Of a DNA stretch of 64,000 nucleotides, positions 8,374-18,829 are shown piece after piece. Numbering within the stretch: position 1 is the first letter of the stretch; each line of letters starts with the position of its first letter. The notes beneath the pieces are model-generated. The model was given only the letters and a program-made list of their open reading frames with translations, had not been told where the DNA came from and searched no databases. The position numbers and the translations under genes were made by a program. This stretch comes from Parasedimentitalea maritima. Its GTDB lineage: Bacteria; Pseudomonadota; Alphaproteobacteria; Rhodobacterales; Rhodobacteraceae. The DNA lies in NCBI RefSeq assembly GCF_005771405.1, contig NZ_VAUA01000011.1, forward strand, positions 1 to 64,000, in the 5' to 3' direction.

Positions 8374-9141
8374 TCAGGAGAACTGTTCCGAAATCAGCCG
8401 TTCTTCCAACCCATGCCCTGGATCAAACAAGATTTTGTGACGGACCTCGGATTCTGTACTGATTTCAACCCAATCAATGTCAGCAATCGACTTGGAGATA
8501 GAATCCGCATCTGCGTTTACCGGCCGTTTGTCGGCCTCAAGAACGTCGAACCGCACATTGGCCCCACTTGGCAATAACGCGCCTCGCCAACGACGTGGAC
8601 GAAACGCGGCGATGGGAGTCAGGGCAAGCACATCCGATCCAATTGGCACAATGGGACCATGCGCGGAATAATTATAAGCCGTAGACCCCGCTGGGGTTGC
8701 AACCAATGCACCATCACAGACCAATTCCGCCAGACGCTGCCGTCCATCAATCGAAATCATCAACTTGGCAGCCTGTGGGCCCGCTCGCAAAAGCGAAACC
8801 TCGTTGATTGCCAAGGCCTGATGCAATTTTCCATTTCGGTCCATCGCACGCATGGTCAATGGGTTGATGATTTCCTGCTCAGCAGCTTGCAACCGCTTGA
8901 TCAGTTCGCTTTCGTTATAGGTATTCATCAAAAAGCCAATTGTACCACGGTTCATACCGTAGACCGGCGCAGGAACATCTATGGTGGCATGTAGCGTGTG
9001 GAGCATAAAACCATCACCGCCCAAGGCCACGATCACATCGGCTGTATTGGGCTCAACATTGCCATACCGTTCCGTCAAAACGTCGAATGCACTTTGTGCC
9101 GAGGACGTTTGACTTGCCAAAAAGGCGATTCTCATACTCAT
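8374..9141 (-). CDS. nadK: NAD kinase
   Basis: This 255-residue enzyme phosphorylates NAD to NADP using ATP. The GGDG motif that binds the phosphate donor is at residues 41-44, followed by [10 protein letters not shown] and, further on, by the conserved [11 protein letters not shown] segment and the TPI block, which together identify the family. The length is usual for alphaproteobacterial NAD kinases. The start MSMRIAF is taken at 9141 with GGAAAC upstream; a second ATG two codons in is possible. It is divergent from glyA. Confidence 0.93.
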   Translation of the reverse strand: MSMRIAFLASQTSSAQSAFDVLTERYGNVEPNTADVIVALGGDGFMLHTLHATIDVPAPVYGMNRGTIGFLMNTYNESELIKRLQAAEQEIINPLTMRAMDRNGKLHQALAINEVSLLRAGPQAAKLMISIDGRQRLAELVCDGALVATPAGSTAYNYSAHGPIVPIGSDVLALTPIAAFRPRRWRGALLPSGANVRFDVLEADKRPVNADADSISKSIADIDWVEISTESEVRHKILFDPGHGLEERLISEQFS

Positions 9142-9307
9142 GAAATCAGTTTCCGGTGTTGCCCAATTGGTTCCGAAACAACCACACCTTTCCCCAGATG
9201 GCCAGTCTTGCCGCTCTGTCGCAGGGATTCGTCGCTTTACAGGCTTTTCGCACAGGGAAGTTTCCTATAGGAAATCGCCAATCCCAGTCCAACTTTACGG
9301 AGCCACC

Positions 9308-10603
<1,296 letters not shown>

Positions 10604-10703
10604 ACTCTGGGAATTCAACACTTTGAAGCCGTCGTGGCCTGTGGCTGCGGCGGTTTTCTCAACTCTACTGGACCGCGTCGCCACCCAATGATTAGATGCG
10701 GTT

Positions 10704-11237
10704 ATGGAGAAAAAAGAATTACGAGCGCGCAGCAAATTTCTGAGCTACCTTTTGCGTCACAAGCCAGAAACCCTGCAACTGACAATGGATCCCCAGGGCT
10801 GGGTCACCATTGATGAGATCATTGATAAGTCAGAGCATCCGATAACCCGGCACCAAATTGAAGAGATTGTCGTCTCTAATTCCAAGCAACGGTTTGCAAT
10901 TTCTGCCGACGGCAAAAAAATCCGTGCTAATCAGGGGCATTCAATTCCAATTGATCTGGGGCTGCCCGCATGCCGCCCTCCTGAAATTTTGTTTCATGGC
11001 ACTGCGGCTTGCAAAATCGAAACAATCCGCACCGAGGGATTGACCCGTCAGAACCGTCACCACGTGCACCTGTCGTCAGATGCCCAGACAGCGCGACAGG
11101 TTGGTATGCGGCACGGCAAACCTGTCGTCCTTGTTGTCGAGGCAGGTCGGATGCACGCAAGTGGCCATGTTTTTCTTTTGTCCGAAAACGGTGTCTGGCT
11201 TTGCGATCAAGTCCCCCCACTTTTTTTGCGCCCATGA
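10704..11237 (+). CDS. kptA: RNA 2'-phosphotransferase (Tpt1/KptA family)
   Basis: This 177-residue protein has the two halves of a KptA enzyme, which moves a 2'-phosphate from RNA to NAD. The N-terminal winged-helix half has KFLSYLLRHKPE with the RH pair at 18-19 and RANQGHS at 74-80. The C-terminal ADP-ribosyltransferase-like half has FHGT at 97-100 and conserved H/S residues after residue 120 (HVHLSSD). Bacteria lack the tRNA splicing pathway that needs this enzyme, so its natural substrate is unclear. Its stop overlaps the next gene by four bases. Confidence 0.9.
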   Translation: MEKKELRARSKFLSYLLRHKPETLQLTMDPQGWVTIDEIIDKSEHPITRHQIEEIVVSNSKQRFAISADGKKIRANQGHSIPIDLGLPACRPPEILFHGTAACKIETIRTEGLTRQNRHHVHLSSDAQTARQVGMRHGKPVVLVVEAGRMHASGHVFLLSENGVWLCDQVPPLFLRP

Positions 11238-12091
11238 GCGATTCACCAAACCGCACCCGCCAACTCGAGCGCCAGCTAGGCGACTGGACCCGCTCCAAGT
11301 TGTCATATCTGTTGAGCGAGCTTGTCATGTTTACCCTGAAACAAGGCTGGGCAGCACTGTTTGGGACTCTTCTATTGGGAGGCATGATTCTGAGCAGCCA
11401 AATCTGGCAGCCCGACTGGCCGCTCGCCCGCTATGACGCATTGCTAATTTATGCCATTTCCCTACAGGCGCTGTTTCTGGCCACCGGCATGGAAAGCTGG
11501 CGTGAAGCCCGTGTCATCTTACTGTTCCACATCACCGGCACCGCGATGGAGATCTTCAAGGTCTATGCGGGCAGTTGGGGGTATCCGGGCGGCGGCGTGA
11601 TGAAACTCTGGGGTGTGCCGCTGTTTTCCGGATTCATGTATGCATCCGTCGGGTCCTATATGGCGCGGGTAATCCGATTGTTTGACATGCGGTTTGCCCC
11701 CTACCCGCCGTTCTGGACAACAGTTGTGTTAGCCGCCGCAATCTATGGGAACTTCTTTGCCCACCATTTCCTTCCCGACATCCGGCTGGCCCTATTTGCA
11801 GCGACCCTTTTGCTATTTGCCCGCACCCGGATCTGGTTTCGCATCGCAGAAACCCACTATTGGATGCCCCTGCCGCTGGCCGCCTTTTTCTCCAGCTTTT
11901 TTCTCTGGCTTGCAGAAAATATTGGGACCAGCACCAAAACCTGGATCTATAGCGGTCAGGACAGTCACCAAATGGTCAGCTTGGCAAAGATGGGGTCCTG
12001 GTACCTTCTGCTCTTTGTTAGTTTTGTCACTGTCACTGTAGTGATACGGGATACGCTGTCCCGTAAGCCTTTGTGCTATAAGGCAACCTAA
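11234..12091 (+). CDS. DUF817 family integral membrane protein
   Basis: The 285-residue product has about eight hydrophobic segments after a hydrophilic N-terminus of some 35 residues. The block AMEIFKVYAGSWGYP followed by VPLFSGFMYASVGSYMAR is the hallmark I associate with DUF817 proteins, whose function is unknown. ATG 11234 overlaps the kptA stop (ATGA), so translation is coupled. The open frame continues upstream inside kptA but that part is not membrane-like. No enzymatic residues stand out. Confidence 0.75.
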   Translation: MSDSPNRTRQLERQLGDWTRSKLSYLLSELVMFTLKQGWAALFGTLLLGGMILSSQIWQPDWPLARYDALLIYAISLQALFLATGMESWREARVILLFHITGTAMEIFKVYAGSWGYPGGGVMKLWGVPLFSGFMYASVGSYMARVIRLFDMRFAPYPPFWTTVVLAAAIYGNFFAHHFLPDIRLALFAATLLLFARTRIWFRIAETHYWMPLPLAAFFSSFFLWLAENIGTSTKTWIYSGQDSHQMVSLAKMGSWYLLLFVSFVTVTVVIRDTLSRKPLCYKAT

Positions 12092-12129
12092 AGCCTGCGA
12101 CGGTTCAGTAAGGCCTGAAGGAACATGTT

Positions 12130-12723
12130 TTAACCACCAATTTGGGACAAGATCTGCGCGATCATCTGCTTGATTTTGTCCAGTGGAACAGCCGAGATCC
12201 GCTGTTCCAATCCAAGCAGTACAATTCCATGCACAGACGAAAACAAGGCCCGCACCATCAGGTCCAGCTCCTCAGGCCCATCATTTGGAAACAGCTCGGC
12301 CACCGGACGGGCAATATTGGCAAACAGGTCTCGCAGCGCCTGAACGTACCATTCCGGCACGCGGTCGCCTGCTTGCATTTTCAGATCGAACAGAGCCCGC
12401 CACAGGTTGGTGTTTTCCGCAGCAAAGGCAAGATAGGCGTTGCTCATCAAAATCAGCCGTTGCGTTGCAACTTCGTTTTCCGCCCCTTGAACTGATGCGG
12501 CAACCTGCTGCCCCAGGTTCTGAAACGTTCGACCATTCACGGCCATAATCAGCGCATTCAGATCATCATAGGCTGTATATATCGCCCCTACCGCACAGCC
12601 AACGTCGCCAGCCAGATCACGCGCTCGCAAGGCCACCGCCCCGTCACGGTCTATTCGGCTTTCGGCTGCTATCACTAATTTTTCGCGCAGATCTGCCCTA
12701 CGTTGCTCAGCTTTGCTTGCCAT
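12130..12723 (-). CDS. TetR/AcrR family transcriptional regulator
   Basis: This 197-residue protein has a TetR-type N-terminal helix-turn-helix (about residues 12-58, with ARDLAGDVGCAVGAIYTAYDD as recognition region) and a C-terminal ligand domain with the WRALFDLKMQAG segment seen in the WHG-containing TetR subgroup. A perfect inverted repeat lies 15 bases upstream of its start, so it probably represses itself. The gene order behind it (a small membrane protein upstream on the same strand) does not identify the inducer. Confidence 0.82.
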   Translation of the reverse strand: MASKAEQRRADLREKLVIAAESRIDRDGAVALRARDLAGDVGCAVGAIYTAYDDLNALIMAVNGRTFQNLGQQVAASVQGAENEVATQRLILMSNAYLAFAAENTNLWRALFDLKMQAGDRVPEWYVQALRDLFANIARPVAELFPNDGPEELDLMVRALFSSVHGIVLLGLEQRISAVPLDKIKQMIAQILSQIGG

Positions 12724-12737
12724 AGTACCTCTATTTC

Positions 12738-12752
12738 CTGAACTGCGTTCAG
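12738..12752. promoter_or_regulatory. Inverted repeat, likely TetR operator
   Basis: CTGAAC-TGC-GTTCAG is a perfect six-base inverted repeat with a three-base centre, in the short space between the tetR start and the end of the upstream gene. Operators of this form (TGAAC/GTTCA arms) are common for TetR proteins. Autoregulation is inferred from position. Confidence 0.5.
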
Positions 12753-12786
12753 AAATGAAATAGCACTAACCTCGGCCGTGTTGCAA

Positions 12787-13152
12787 TCAGATCAAGCCAC
12801 GCCACCGCAACACCACAATGAGCAGTGCAAAGACAACCAACAGCGAAAACGCCATGCTGCTCAGAACATCCAGCACGCGGCCTTTGCGACGGTCGGCCAA
12901 ATCGATCGATTTCAGATGGGTTGTCACCTCTCGCGCCGCTTTACGCAGGGCGGGTTCATCCAATGTCAGCCGCAGCTTGGGATGATCCATCAGCGGGATC
13001 GCCTGAGCCAATACCATTCCTTGATTGAAGATCCGCCGTGGCAGACGTCGACGCGCCTTTTTCAGCGCCGCAACCAGATCCCCAGAAGCATGTTCGCGAG
13101 ATTTGAGCAATTCCTGCACCTCGGCAATCTGTTCTGCAATGCTCTGGGCCAT
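12787..13152 (-). CDS. Small membrane-anchored protein, function unknown
   Basis: The 121-residue product is mostly charged and helical (several Lys/Arg-rich helices, coiled-coil-like at 5-40) and ends in one hydrophobic segment near residues 98-117, so it is probably a tail-anchored inner-membrane protein facing the cytoplasm. AGGAGAGAGCAACA precedes the ATG. It lies 63 bases upstream of the TetR gene on the same strand and diverges from the hydrolase gene. I do not recognise the family. Confidence 0.65.
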   Translation of the reverse strand: MAQSIAEQIAEVQELLKSREHASGDLVAALKKARRRLPRRIFNQGMVLAQAIPLMDHPKLRLTLDEPALRKAAREVTTHLKSIDLADRRKGRVLDVLSSMAFSLLVVFALLIVVLRWRGLI

Positions 13153-13252
13153 TGTTGCTCTCTCCTGTCTGGCTTTCGCGCCACATTACCTGCTGAACCA
13201 GAGGTGCTCAATGGGGCTGGCAGCTTTGTCCGCACGGCGTTATCACGGTGGC

Positions 13253-14011
13253 ATGTTGAACACGATCACTCATGGCACTGCCACAGACAAACCACCCCTG
13301 CTGATTGCCCATGGTCTATATGGTTCAGCGCGCAATTGGGGTGTTATCGCCAAACGCCTCTCGGACGAACGTCAGGTCGTCGCGGTAGACATGCGCAACC
13401 ATGGCCACAGTGATTGGACGCAAACCCACAGTTACCCAGAGCTGGCCGAGGATTTGGCTGAAGTCATTGCCGCACATGGTGGAACCATGGATGTTATTGG
13501 CCACTCGATGGGCGGCAAGGCGTCAATGATGTTGGCACTCAACCATGCCCGTTGTGTAAACCGCCTGCTGGTCGCTGATATCGCACCCGTGGCCTACACG
13601 CACAGCCAGATCCAGTTCATCGAAGCCATGCACAGTATTGACCTTGCCACGCTAGAACGGCGATCACAGGCCGAGGCACAACTGGCCGAGGCTGGTGTAG
13701 ATCCAGCTTTGCGGAGCTTTTTCACCCAGTCCCTAGACATTCCAAACCGTCGATGGCGTCTAAACCTGGATACATTGGCCGATCAAATGCCCAATGTGAT
13801 GTCGTTTCCACAAACTGATGCTAGCTGGGATGGGACAGTGTTGTTTTTATCCGGTGCCACCTCTGACTATGTGAGGCCCGAACACCGAGGCGAGATCCGC
13901 GCCCGTTTTCCACAAGCGCGGTTTGCCAAGATCCCCGGCGCAGGTCATTGGCTACATGCCGAAAAGCCGCGCGAATTCGAAGCCACCGCGCGGGCCTTTC
14001 TAAACGCTTAA
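13253..14011 (+). CDS. Alpha/beta hydrolase (YbfF-like esterase)
   Basis: This 252-residue protein is an alpha/beta hydrolase. The oxyanion segment LIAHGLYGSARNW lies near residues 16-28, the nucleophile elbow is GHSMGG near 82-87, and the catalytic histidine is in GAGHWLHAEKP near residue 234. The pattern, especially NHGHSDW in the first loop, matches small cytosolic esterases such as YbfF. ATG 13253 is used because upstream residues are not conserved. It overlaps by four bases the end of the convergent small gene on the other strand. Confidence 0.85.
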   Translation: MLNTITHGTATDKPPLLIAHGLYGSARNWGVIAKRLSDERQVVAVDMRNHGHSDWTQTHSYPELAEDLAEVIAAHGGTMDVIGHSMGGKASMMLALNHARCVNRLLVADIAPVAYTHSQIQFIEAMHSIDLATLERRSQAEAQLAEAGVDPALRSFFTQSLDIPNRRWRLNLDTLADQMPNVMSFPQTDASWDGTVLFLSGATSDYVRPEHRGEIRARFPQARFAKIPGAGHWLHAEKPREFEATARAFLNA

Positions 14012-14190
14012 GTCTGAATAATCTGCCGTGCAACCAGCCACGACACCGGCACAGCGATCAGGGCCCCAATTGCTGCGGCACCAAAAATCGCCGGAACCGA
14101 AATCAAACCGGCCACCAAAACGGTAATCACGCCGACCCCGGCCAAACTGGTGGCGATCAGCGAATAAAGAATAGAGGCAAGGCGCAACAT
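14008..14190 (-). CDS. Small two-helix inner membrane protein, 60 aa
   Basis: Starting at ATG 14190 after AGGAGAGCCCC, this gene encodes 60 residues with two hydrophobic helices (about 8-30 and 35-54). Similar tiny proteins opening MLRLAS are widespread in Rhodobacteraceae and, as I recall, are often given the name CTP synthetase in databases. Nothing here supports that activity: the protein is far too short and wholly hydrophobic. Function unknown. Confidence 0.65.
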   Translation of the reverse strand: MLRLASILYSLIATSLAGVGVITVLVAGLISVPAIFGAAAIGALIAVPVSWLVARQIIQT

Positions 14191-14324
14191 GGGGCTCTCC
14201 TGTATTGTGAGCAACTCATTTGCCCGCAGCCTAGCTCTTCGTAGGCGCGACGCCTTGATCTCGATCACCTTTACAGATGTGTGATGTTCTAACTTTGCAG
14301 CTACAAAATTCGATGTCTGAGTTC

Positions 14325-16913
14325 TTAATATGCATTTATTTGCCGTGGTTCATTTCGCTCCAACGCAACCTGCTGCCAACCATCGTCGTCAAAAGACCAA
14401 CGTGATAACACCTCCAGCAGGCTGGCTTTTCGGATGGGCTTGCTCAGGTAGTCATCCATGCCGCATTCTAAATATTTTTCCTTGTCCCCAGCCATGGCAT
14501 TTGCGGTCAGTGCAATAATTGGGCACGTTCGCAATCCATTTTCCTCTTCATAAGCGCGGATCTCATTTGTTGCCTCTATGCCGGTCAATTTGGGCATCGA
14601 TATATCCATCAAAACGAGCTCGGGATGATGGGTCACAAACTGGTGCACTGCATCACAACCGTCCTGAGCAAACAGGATTTCGGTATCGAGTAATTTCAGC
14701 ATTTTCTGAAGCACTAACCTGTTGGTCCGGTTGTCATCTGCTACCAATATTTTCTTCGGCACAGACTTAATCTCAACATCAACCTCAGCCAAATTCTGGT
14801 CGATCAGAGTACCTGCCTCATGATCTGCATCCTGAGACAGTAGTTCCACATTTTCCGCGGTTTTCAGACTGCATTTAAATGTGAACGATGACCCCTTGTT
14901 GACTTGGGACTGCACTGAAATTTCGCCCCCCATCAAACGGGACAGATCAGACGCAATAGCCAGGCCCAGCCCGGTACCACCAAAGTTTCGGTTCTTGCTC
15001 CCGTTCACCTGGGCGAACCTGTCAAAGATATGCCTGAGCTTGTCATCCGGTATTCCAATCCCGGTGTCGTGCACCGCGATCTCCAATGCAGCGTCCCCTT
15101 GTGTCGACGTCCCGGAAACCTGAACTGTCACACTCCCACTTGAAGTGAATTTCTCTGCGTTTCCAACAAGATTTGTGATGATTTGTCGGATACGCCCTTC
15201 ATCCCCAATCAAAAGTTTTGGCAGGTCTGGATCATAGTCCATCACCAAGTCGACGTTTTTGATCGCCCCGCGCTGCGACAACAGGTTTAGAATACTCTGC
15301 ACCAGCTGCTGAAGATCAAATACACCTTCATCCAGCTCAACTTTTCCAGCTTCCAGTTTAGAAAAATCCAAAATGTCGTTGATGATCACCAACAAGGACT
15401 GACCGGAATCGGCAATGGTTTGAACAAACAATTCTTGTTCCTCATCCAGATCAGTTTCCAACAACAACGAACTCATCCCCAGGACGCCATTCATAGGGGT
15501 GCGAATTTCATGGCTCATAATTGCTAGAAACTCAGACTTGGCCAGATTGCCGGCTTCGGCTGCGATCGAGCGTTCCACAACTGCCGCTTCAAGTGCCTTT
15601 TCACGGATCAACGACTCGCGGAAAACGCATAGGGCCCGTATCATCGCCCCAACTTCATCGCGGCGCTCATGTCCTGTGATCGGGTGCTCGACATCGCCCT
15701 TTGCAAGGCGCCCCATAGAACAGGTAACGGACTTGATTGATTTCCCGATGTGAGAGCCGATGATCCCGGCCAAAGCGGCACCCAGCGCAACGGCTGCAAT
15801 CACTGAAACCAACAGGACGACCTTGGTTTTTTGGAACGCCCGCTCATTCTGAGAGCTGCGTAGGTCCAGCAGCCTCGCTTCTTCAGTCGTAAAGGCTGAC
15901 ATGATTTCTCGGAATTGATCAAACAACATTTGCCCACGGGCCTCGCCCACAAGATCAGCCATGTCATCCATGGTCTTTGCGGTACCTATTTGTTGACGTA
16001 GCTCCATGGCCGGCTCAACGATTTCAGTGCGCCACCTGGCATTGAGCCTCTGAATTTCCTTTACGCGAATAACATGAGTACGGTTGTTGCTAACAGCCAC
16101 AGCCAGCTCGTTGACAAACTGGTCAAAAACGTCCCTTCCGGTTTGATACGGCTCAAGAAATTGAACATCACCGGCAAGCAGATAGCCGCGCATCCCGGTC
16201 TCCATGTCAACTGCCGCAGCTAGGGTGCCGCGTGCCAACTCGATCACATGATGTGACTGATCTTGAAGCTGTGCAATTGTGTCGGTCAAAGGAGCGTTAG
16301 ATCTGGTCTCTGCCTGGGGTTGGGATATCGCCGCCAGGCGTTCCTGAAGAAGCGCCTCTTCAGCGTCAACAAACGCTTTGATCTGGAGCCGGAAGGTATC
16401 AAAGTAGGCTTTTCCTTCGCCCCGTCTGACCAGCTGCGCCATCGTGTTCATTGTTGCAGCGGTATCAATTTCACGCCGCAGCAGAATTTGCGGCTCCGCA
16501 ACCTCTATTTGCCACTGTTTCAAAACCTGCTCAGCCTCAAGCAAGTATTTCAACTGATCCGGATCATTCCTAAGGTGCTCTTTTAGTAGGGAGAAATTTT
16601 CATAGAATGCGACTGAACCGCTTCGGTACGGTTTTAAAAAGGAGTCGTTGCCCCCTAACAGGTAACCGCGCATACCGGTTTCCATGTCCACCGCAGCAGC
16701 GACAAGCGTTTCGGCTTCAGCTATAACAATCTGAGTGTCCTGTACCCACTTTGCTGTCTCGGACATGCGGAAAAGGTTCACGCTGGCGATAATGCCTATC
16801 GCGATAGTAAGGATCAAAGGTGCAGCAGCCACCAACACAACTTTGGTCTTGGCATTTAAGTTCGAGAGCGAGAGACGTTTGAACAGCCCCACTGGGCGTT
16901 TTCCATCCGGCAT
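14325..16913 (-). CDS. Hybrid sensor histidine kinase with two CHASE3 domains
   Basis: The 862-residue protein has a transmembrane helix near 25-48, then two CHASE3 sensor domains in tandem (about 50-200 and 210-355; both share [15 protein letters not shown]), a second helix near 364-390, a HAMP linker to about 440, a HisKA domain with His468 in [12 protein letters not shown], an ATPase domain with DTGIG (616-620) and GGTGLGLA (645-652), and a C-terminal receiver with the phospho-acceptor Asp770 and Lys825. It therefore senses something outside the membrane and passes phosphate to its own receiver. No response regulator or HPt gene is adjacent, so the output partner is elsewhere. AAAGGGA precedes the start. 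Confidence 0.92.
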   Translation of the reverse strand: MPDGKRPVGLFKRLSLSNLNAKTKVVLVAAAPLILTIAIGIIASVNLFRMSETAKWVQDTQIVIAEAETLVAAAVDMETGMRGYLLGGNDSFLKPYRSGSVAFYENFSLLKEHLRNDPDQLKYLLEAEQVLKQWQIEVAEPQILLRREIDTAATMNTMAQLVRRGEGKAYFDTFRLQIKAFVDAEEALLQERLAAISQPQAETRSNAPLTDTIAQLQDQSHHVIELARGTLAAAVDMETGMRGYLLAGDVQFLEPYQTGRDVFDQFVNELAVAVSNNRTHVIRVKEIQRLNARWRTEIVEPAMELRQQIGTAKTMDDMADLVGEARGQMLFDQFREIMSAFTTEEARLLDLRSSQNERAFQKTKVVLLVSVIAAVALGAALAGIIGSHIGKSIKSVTCSMGRLAKGDVEHPITGHERRDEVGAMIRALCVFRESLIREKALEAAVVERSIAAEAGNLAKSEFLAIMSHEIRTPMNGVLGMSSLLLETDLDEEQELFVQTIADSGQSLLVIINDILDFSKLEAGKVELDEGVFDLQQLVQSILNLLSQRGAIKNVDLVMDYDPDLPKLLIGDEGRIRQIITNLVGNAEKFTSSGSVTVQVSGTSTQGDAALEIAVHDTGIGIPDDKLRHIFDRFAQVNGSKNRNFGGTGLGLAIASDLSRLMGGEISVQSQVNKGSSFTFKCSLKTAENVELLSQDADHEAGTLIDQNLAEVDVEIKSVPKKILVADDNRTNRLVLQKMLKLLDTEILFAQDGCDAVHQFVTHHPELVLMDISMPKLTGIEATNEIRAYEEENGLRTCPIIALTANAMAGDKEKYLECGMDDYLSKPIRKASLLEVLSRWSFDDDGWQQVALERNEPRQINAY

Positions 16914-17379
16914 TGATGCAAGTCCCTTTTCTACTCAGATGAAAAGACAATGCACTCCGAACATTAACTTTTCCGTTTAGATCGGCAAAGGCCCGGCTCT
17001 CGGCACCGCCGAGCTTGATTGTCAATTTATTGATGTATTTCAGATGGATAAATGGATTCCAGAGTGAAATCGCTCAATTTATATGCCCAGAATCCGCAAT
17101 TTATTTATCGGAGTTTTTGCCTTTTCTCCAAAAGCGTCATCACGTTTTCACACCATGCGTCAGTTCGAACTCAACATTTTAACGTTGGCTTTATCGCGAT
17201 TTCTCAGGGAACTGCCCTTGATCCAACAGGGCACCTGGCCACAATGCGCTTGAAAACGCCCTAATCACCGGCTCTGGTGGAGCCATGTACAAGCATTTCA
17301 ACAAGTCAATTTCAAAGGAACAACAAGAAGCACCGCAAGTCATTGATTTCATTCAAAAAAGCAATAAGGGGTATTTTCT
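16914..17379. other. Intergenic stretch without a recognisable gene
   Basis: These 466 bases upstream of the histidine kinase are AT-rich for this genome. Short open frames exist on both strands but lack ribosome binding sites and protein-like composition. The kinase promoter must lie near its left end. I see no repeat or structured RNA here. Confidence 0.5.
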
Positions 17380-17466
17380 TGGTACGGGCGACGGGACTCG
17401 AACCCGTAAGCTACTGAAAGCGAGGGATTTTAAGTCCCTTGTGTCTACCAATTCCACCACGCCCGC
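17380..17466 (-). tRNA. tRNA-Leu (anticodon UAA)
   Basis: On the minus strand the sequence folds as a class II tRNA. The acceptor arm pairs GCGGGCG with CGCCCGT (first pair G-T), the anticodon stem GGGA/TCCC encloses loop CTTAAAA with anticodon TAA at 17432-17430, there is a long variable arm, and the T arm contains GGGTTCGAGTCCC. The CCA end is encoded (17382-17380). It reads UUA/UUG leucine codons. Confidence 0.96.
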
Positions 17467-17558
17467 ACTTGATTTGGCTCGCAAATCACTTGCTTAGGTC
17501 TACCGGGGCCTGATGGCAGGGACAATCCATTTTGTTGCCTTTTCCGCGGGAAATTTCG

Positions 17559-18161
17559 CTATAAATCGATATCCTTGTTAACATTTGGTGCCAAAGGTCC
17601 ACCCGGGGCTGCAAGGCCACGTTCTGGCAGCCATGGATTTAGCGCCAATGCCGCTTGCAGCGCAGCGCGGGCCTCATCAGTGCGTGACAGGCCCAGCAGC
17701 GACAAGGCACGTCCACTCATCGCGGCCACATGTTGTGGAGACAATTCTAGTGTTAGGTTTAGGTCTACCAGCGCGGCAGCAAAATCCTGACGCAGAAAAT
17801 GCACAAAGGCACGTTGATTATACCCTTCGGCATAAAGTGGGCAATACGCCGTCAACCTGTCAAAATCCTCCAACGCGCCCGTTAAGTCATACCCAGACCT
17901 ACGCGACATGCCACGGTCAAGCACCGCCTGCGCCTGCTCATTTGGCGCTTGAGCCCAGAGTTCCCACATCTGGTTGGATATCAATCGGGCCGCCCATTCG
18001 GTCTCGGCGGCTTGGATCTGCTGGAACAGCAGCTCAAATGAAGCAGAGTGGTCCGGGGCCTGCGGACAGTCCTGCGCGCTCACCAGTTGAGCTGGCAGAA
18101 AGAAGGCAGCACAAATCGATATTAGACGGGGGCCAAAAGCCAGAAAGGAAAAACCAAACAT
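17559..18161 (-). CDS. Secreted TPR-repeat protein
   Basis: The 200-residue product starts with a signal peptide (hydrophobic core about residues 10-25, likely cleavage after VSA near residue 29), followed by helical repeats. Residues about 85-180 contain tetratricopeptide-like units (for example LTGALEDFDRLTAYCPLYAEG and FAAALVDLNLTLELSP). It is probably a periplasmic protein-protein interaction module. Cys residues near 32 and 107 could form a disulfide. The neighbours give no functional clue. Confidence 0.75.
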   Translation of the reverse strand: MFGFSFLAFGPRLISICAAFFLPAQLVSAQDCPQAPDHSASFELLFQQIQAAETEWAARLISNQMWELWAQAPNEQAQAVLDRGMSRRSGYDLTGALEDFDRLTAYCPLYAEGYNQRAFVHFLRQDFAAALVDLNLTLELSPQHVAAMSGRALSLLGLSRTDEARAALQAALALNPWLPERGLAAPGGPLAPNVNKDIDL

Positions 18162-18237
18162 GGTTTAATGCTGTGCTCAAATGGGTAACATTCAAGTCAA
18201 CTTACCGCGCGGTCACGTTGCCACCGGTTTAGCCCCC

Positions 18238-18714
18238 CTATTCTGGTGCCAACGCCCCGTCATCTTTCACCGCCTGCATCGCCACATATGTCGAAGTCGA
18301 CGCAACATTCGGCAGGGTTGATATTTTTTCCGCCAAAACCATCCGATACTCGGTCATAGACCGGGTGCGGATCTTGAGAAGATAATCAAAATTCGACGCA
18401 ATCATATGAGCCTGTTCAATCTCCGGCACCCGCGCCACCGCAGCGTTAAAGGTAGTCAGCGCATTTTCTCGGGTATCGTTCAGACGCACCTCAACAAAGG
18501 CAACATGATCAAGACCTAACCGGACCGGATCCACCAACGCGCGATAGCCAGTGATGATCCCCTCAGACTCCAGCCGCTTCAGCCGTGTTTGCGTCGGCGA
18601 TTTTGACAGTCCGATACGACGCGCCAAATCAGCAATGGAAATCCGCCCCTCGCCGCCCAGAACATTCAGAATCGCCTGATCAAAGCGATCAAGTTGTGAA
18701 AAATCCATTTGCAT
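18238..18714 (-). CDS. putR: Lrp/AsnC-type regulator, likely the proline-responsive putA activator
   Basis: The 158-residue protein has an N-terminal helix-turn-helix (about 8-55, ISIADLARRIGLSKSPTQTRLKRL) and a C-terminal RAM ligand domain. It is divergent from putA with 115 bases between, the arrangement in which PutR activates proline catabolism in Rhodobacter and Agrobacterium. ATG 18714 is chosen with GAGG eight bases upstream; a GTG at 18744 would add ten residues. The name follows context and family. Confidence 0.82.
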   Translation of the reverse strand: MQMDFSQLDRFDQAILNVLGGEGRISIADLARRIGLSKSPTQTRLKRLESEGIITGYRALVDPVRLGLDHVAFVEVRLNDTRENALTTFNAAVARVPEIEQAHMIASNFDYLLKIRTRSMTEYRMVLAEKISTLPNVASTSTYVAMQAVKDDGALAPE

Positions 18715-18829
18715 CGCCAAGGCCTCGATTTTCGACACGATCACCCTATATTCACAGATATTCAGGCGAATGTCCCGAAGAATTCCCAGTATTGGTTATA
18801 TAACACTTATCCTATTCGGAGTTTCCCCG
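18715..18829. promoter_or_regulatory. putR-putA divergent promoter region
   Basis: The 115-base divergent gap holds several TATTC/GAAT elements near 18748-18790, including ATTC-AGGC-GAAT as an inverted repeat, in an otherwise AT-rich stretch. An Lrp-type dimer array could bind there. The exact operator is not established. Confidence 0.35.

Noticed and set aside
9142-9307. Riboswitch upstream of glyA
   Set aside because: No recognisable glycine, tetrahydrofolate or SAM/SAH riboswitch core could be found by eye.
14008-14190. Naming the 60-residue membrane protein CTP synthetase as is seen in some databases
   Set aside because: The protein is only two hydrophobic helices and cannot be that enzyme.
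17052-17264. 70-codon plus-strand frame between the histidine kinase and the tRNA
   Set aside because: No ribosome binding site and no protein-like pattern; likely chance in AT-rich DNA.
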